5,604 nt of DNA from an uncultured Porphyromonas sp. (lineage in GTDB: Bacteria > Bacteroidota > Bacteroidia > Bacteroidales > Porphyromonadaceae): assembly GCA_927910985.1 (NCBI GenBank), contig CAKMOP010000053.1:1-5604 (forward strand). Direction: 5' to 3'. Under the pieces are notes generated by a model. It searched no databases, was not told the origin of the DNA, and saw only the letters and a list, made by a program, of their open reading frames with translations. Every line of letters starts with the position of its first letter. Position 1 is the stretch's first letter. This document shows positions 4,933 to 5,604 of this stretch, piece by piece. The translations under genes were made by a program, and so were the position numbers.

Positions 4933-5604
4933 ATGGATCGCCTCATCATATCCCCTTCCCCACACATCCACAGTGGGGATAGCGTTGAGCGCAACATGTA
5001 TGCTGTGCTCATCGCCCTTGCCCCAGCGTGTCTCGTCTCGCTGGTGACCTTCGGTCTCGGTGCCTTCATCGTCCTCGCCGTCAGCGTCCTCTCCTGCGTC
5101 CTCTCCGAATGGGTCATCACGAAGTACCTCTACCAGCGTCCGACCTCCATCGGTGACGGTTCGGCCATCCTCACAGGGCTCCTCCTCGGGATGAACCTCC
5201 CCTCGAGCCTCCCGTGGTGGCTCGTCGTCATCGGTGCCATCATCGCCATCGGTGTCGGCAAGATGAGCTTCGGTGGACTCGGTGGGAACATCTTCAACCC
5301 CGCGCTTGTCGGCCGCGTCTTCCTCCTCATCGCCTATCCTGCGCAGATGACGCTGTGGCCTAAGGTCGGTCAATACCTTCACTACACCGATGCCGTCACC
5401 AGTGCCACTCCTCTCGGCATCGCCAAGGGCATCCAGTCTGGGACACCTGGGATGAGCTGGGATCAGATACCTGCTACCTCGGATCTACTCTTCGGCATCC
5501 ACGGAGGTAGCCTCGGCGAAGTCAGTGCCTTGGCTCTCCTCCTCGGGCTCGCCTTCCTGCTCTACCGCCGTGTCATCACGTGGCATATCCCCATCTCCAT
5601 CCTT
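4933..5604 (+). CDS. rnfD: Rnf complex subunit D, 5' part (runs off the right edge)
   Basis: RnfD is an integral membrane subunit of Rnf, related to NqrB, that carries covalent FMN and takes part in ion translocation. The 224 codons in the window begin with MDRLIISPSPHIHSGDSVER, like the family's usual N-terminus (SPHI-type motif). Hydrophobic segments follow at about 23-40, 42-60, 93-110, 125-137 and 195-211. The conserved GGLGGNIFNPA lies at 114-124. The flavinylation motif TSAT lies at 156-159, making Thr159 the likely FMN attachment residue through a phosphoester bond. GGSLGEVSALALLLG (191-205) is also typical. RnfD is usually about 320-350 aa, so roughly two thirds is present. It starts 9 bp after rnfC, which implies co-transcription. 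FMN attachment would need an ApbE-type flavin transferase encoded elsewhere. Confidence 0.93.
   Translation, partial: MDRLIISPSPHIHSGDSVERNMYAVLIALAPACLVSLVTFGLGAFIVLAVSVLSCVLSEWVITKYLYQRPTSIGDGSAILTGLLLGMNLPSSLPWWLVVIGAIIAIGVGKMSFGGLGGNIFNPALVGRVFLLIAYPAQMTLWPKVGQYLHYTDAVTSATPLGIAKGIQSGTPGMSWDQIPATSDLLFGIHGGSLGEVSALALLLGLAFLLYRRVITWHIPISIL

Noticed and set aside
3634..5382. Long antisense ORFs over rnfC and rnfD (160 and 174 codons)
   Set aside because: They are Asp/Glu/Gly-rich artefacts of the opposite strand of GTC/ATC/CTC-rich coding DNA. The plus-strand frames carry conserved Rnf motifs.

Overview
This window looks like the chromosome of an anaerobic Bacteroidota species. Porphyromonas is my best guess, from protein character and gene content only. 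Three things support the phylum. Two intergenic sites match the Bacteroidota promoter pattern, TTG or TTTG followed about 20 bp later by TAnnTTTG. Shine-Dalgarno-like sequences are missing before the starts. The gene order rseC-rnfB-rnfC-rnfD is usual in this phylum. The coding DNA is fairly GC-rich, with many C-ending codons. No search was run, so names rest on recognised motifs.

Layout. Positions 1-540 contain no gene I can support. They hold GC-rich hairpins, a striking array of 8-bp cores spaced 22 bp apart in both orientations (about 163-303), and an alternating CG palindrome flanked by TA-rich arms (422-452). A consensus-like promoter (550-580) and a 15-bp palindrome just before the start codon lead into a monocistronic gene (621-1844). 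Its 407-aa product joins an N-terminal NYN (PIN-like) domain to a C-terminal cold-shock-like domain. A strong intrinsic terminator (1894-1940) closes this unit.

A second promoter (2029-2060) and a leader of roughly 120 nt with a hairpin open the next unit: rseC (2190-2600), rnfB (2645-3562), rnfC (about 3584-4923) and rnfD (4933 to beyond the right edge). rnfG, rnfE and rnfA would be expected beyond the window. Rnf is a membrane complex that moves electrons between reduced ferredoxin and NAD+ while pumping Na+ or H+. RnfB carries Fe-S clusters and receives ferredoxin electrons. RnfC is the NADH-side subunit with FMN and Fe-S sites. RnfD is a membrane subunit with covalently bound FMN. RseC is a small membrane protein with a Cys cluster, probably an accessory factor of the complex.

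The most notable anomaly is the start of rnfC. Its conserved N-terminus (TFRLGGIHPPENK) is present, but the only plausible ATG (3584) lies in another frame. The reading frame has no ATG, GTG or TTG between an upstream stop at 3433-3435 and position 4123. One base appears to be missing right after the ATG. This is either a sequence error, a real lesion, or an unusual initiation or slippage event. The most unexplained DNA structure is the 22-bp-phased array upstream of the NYN gene.
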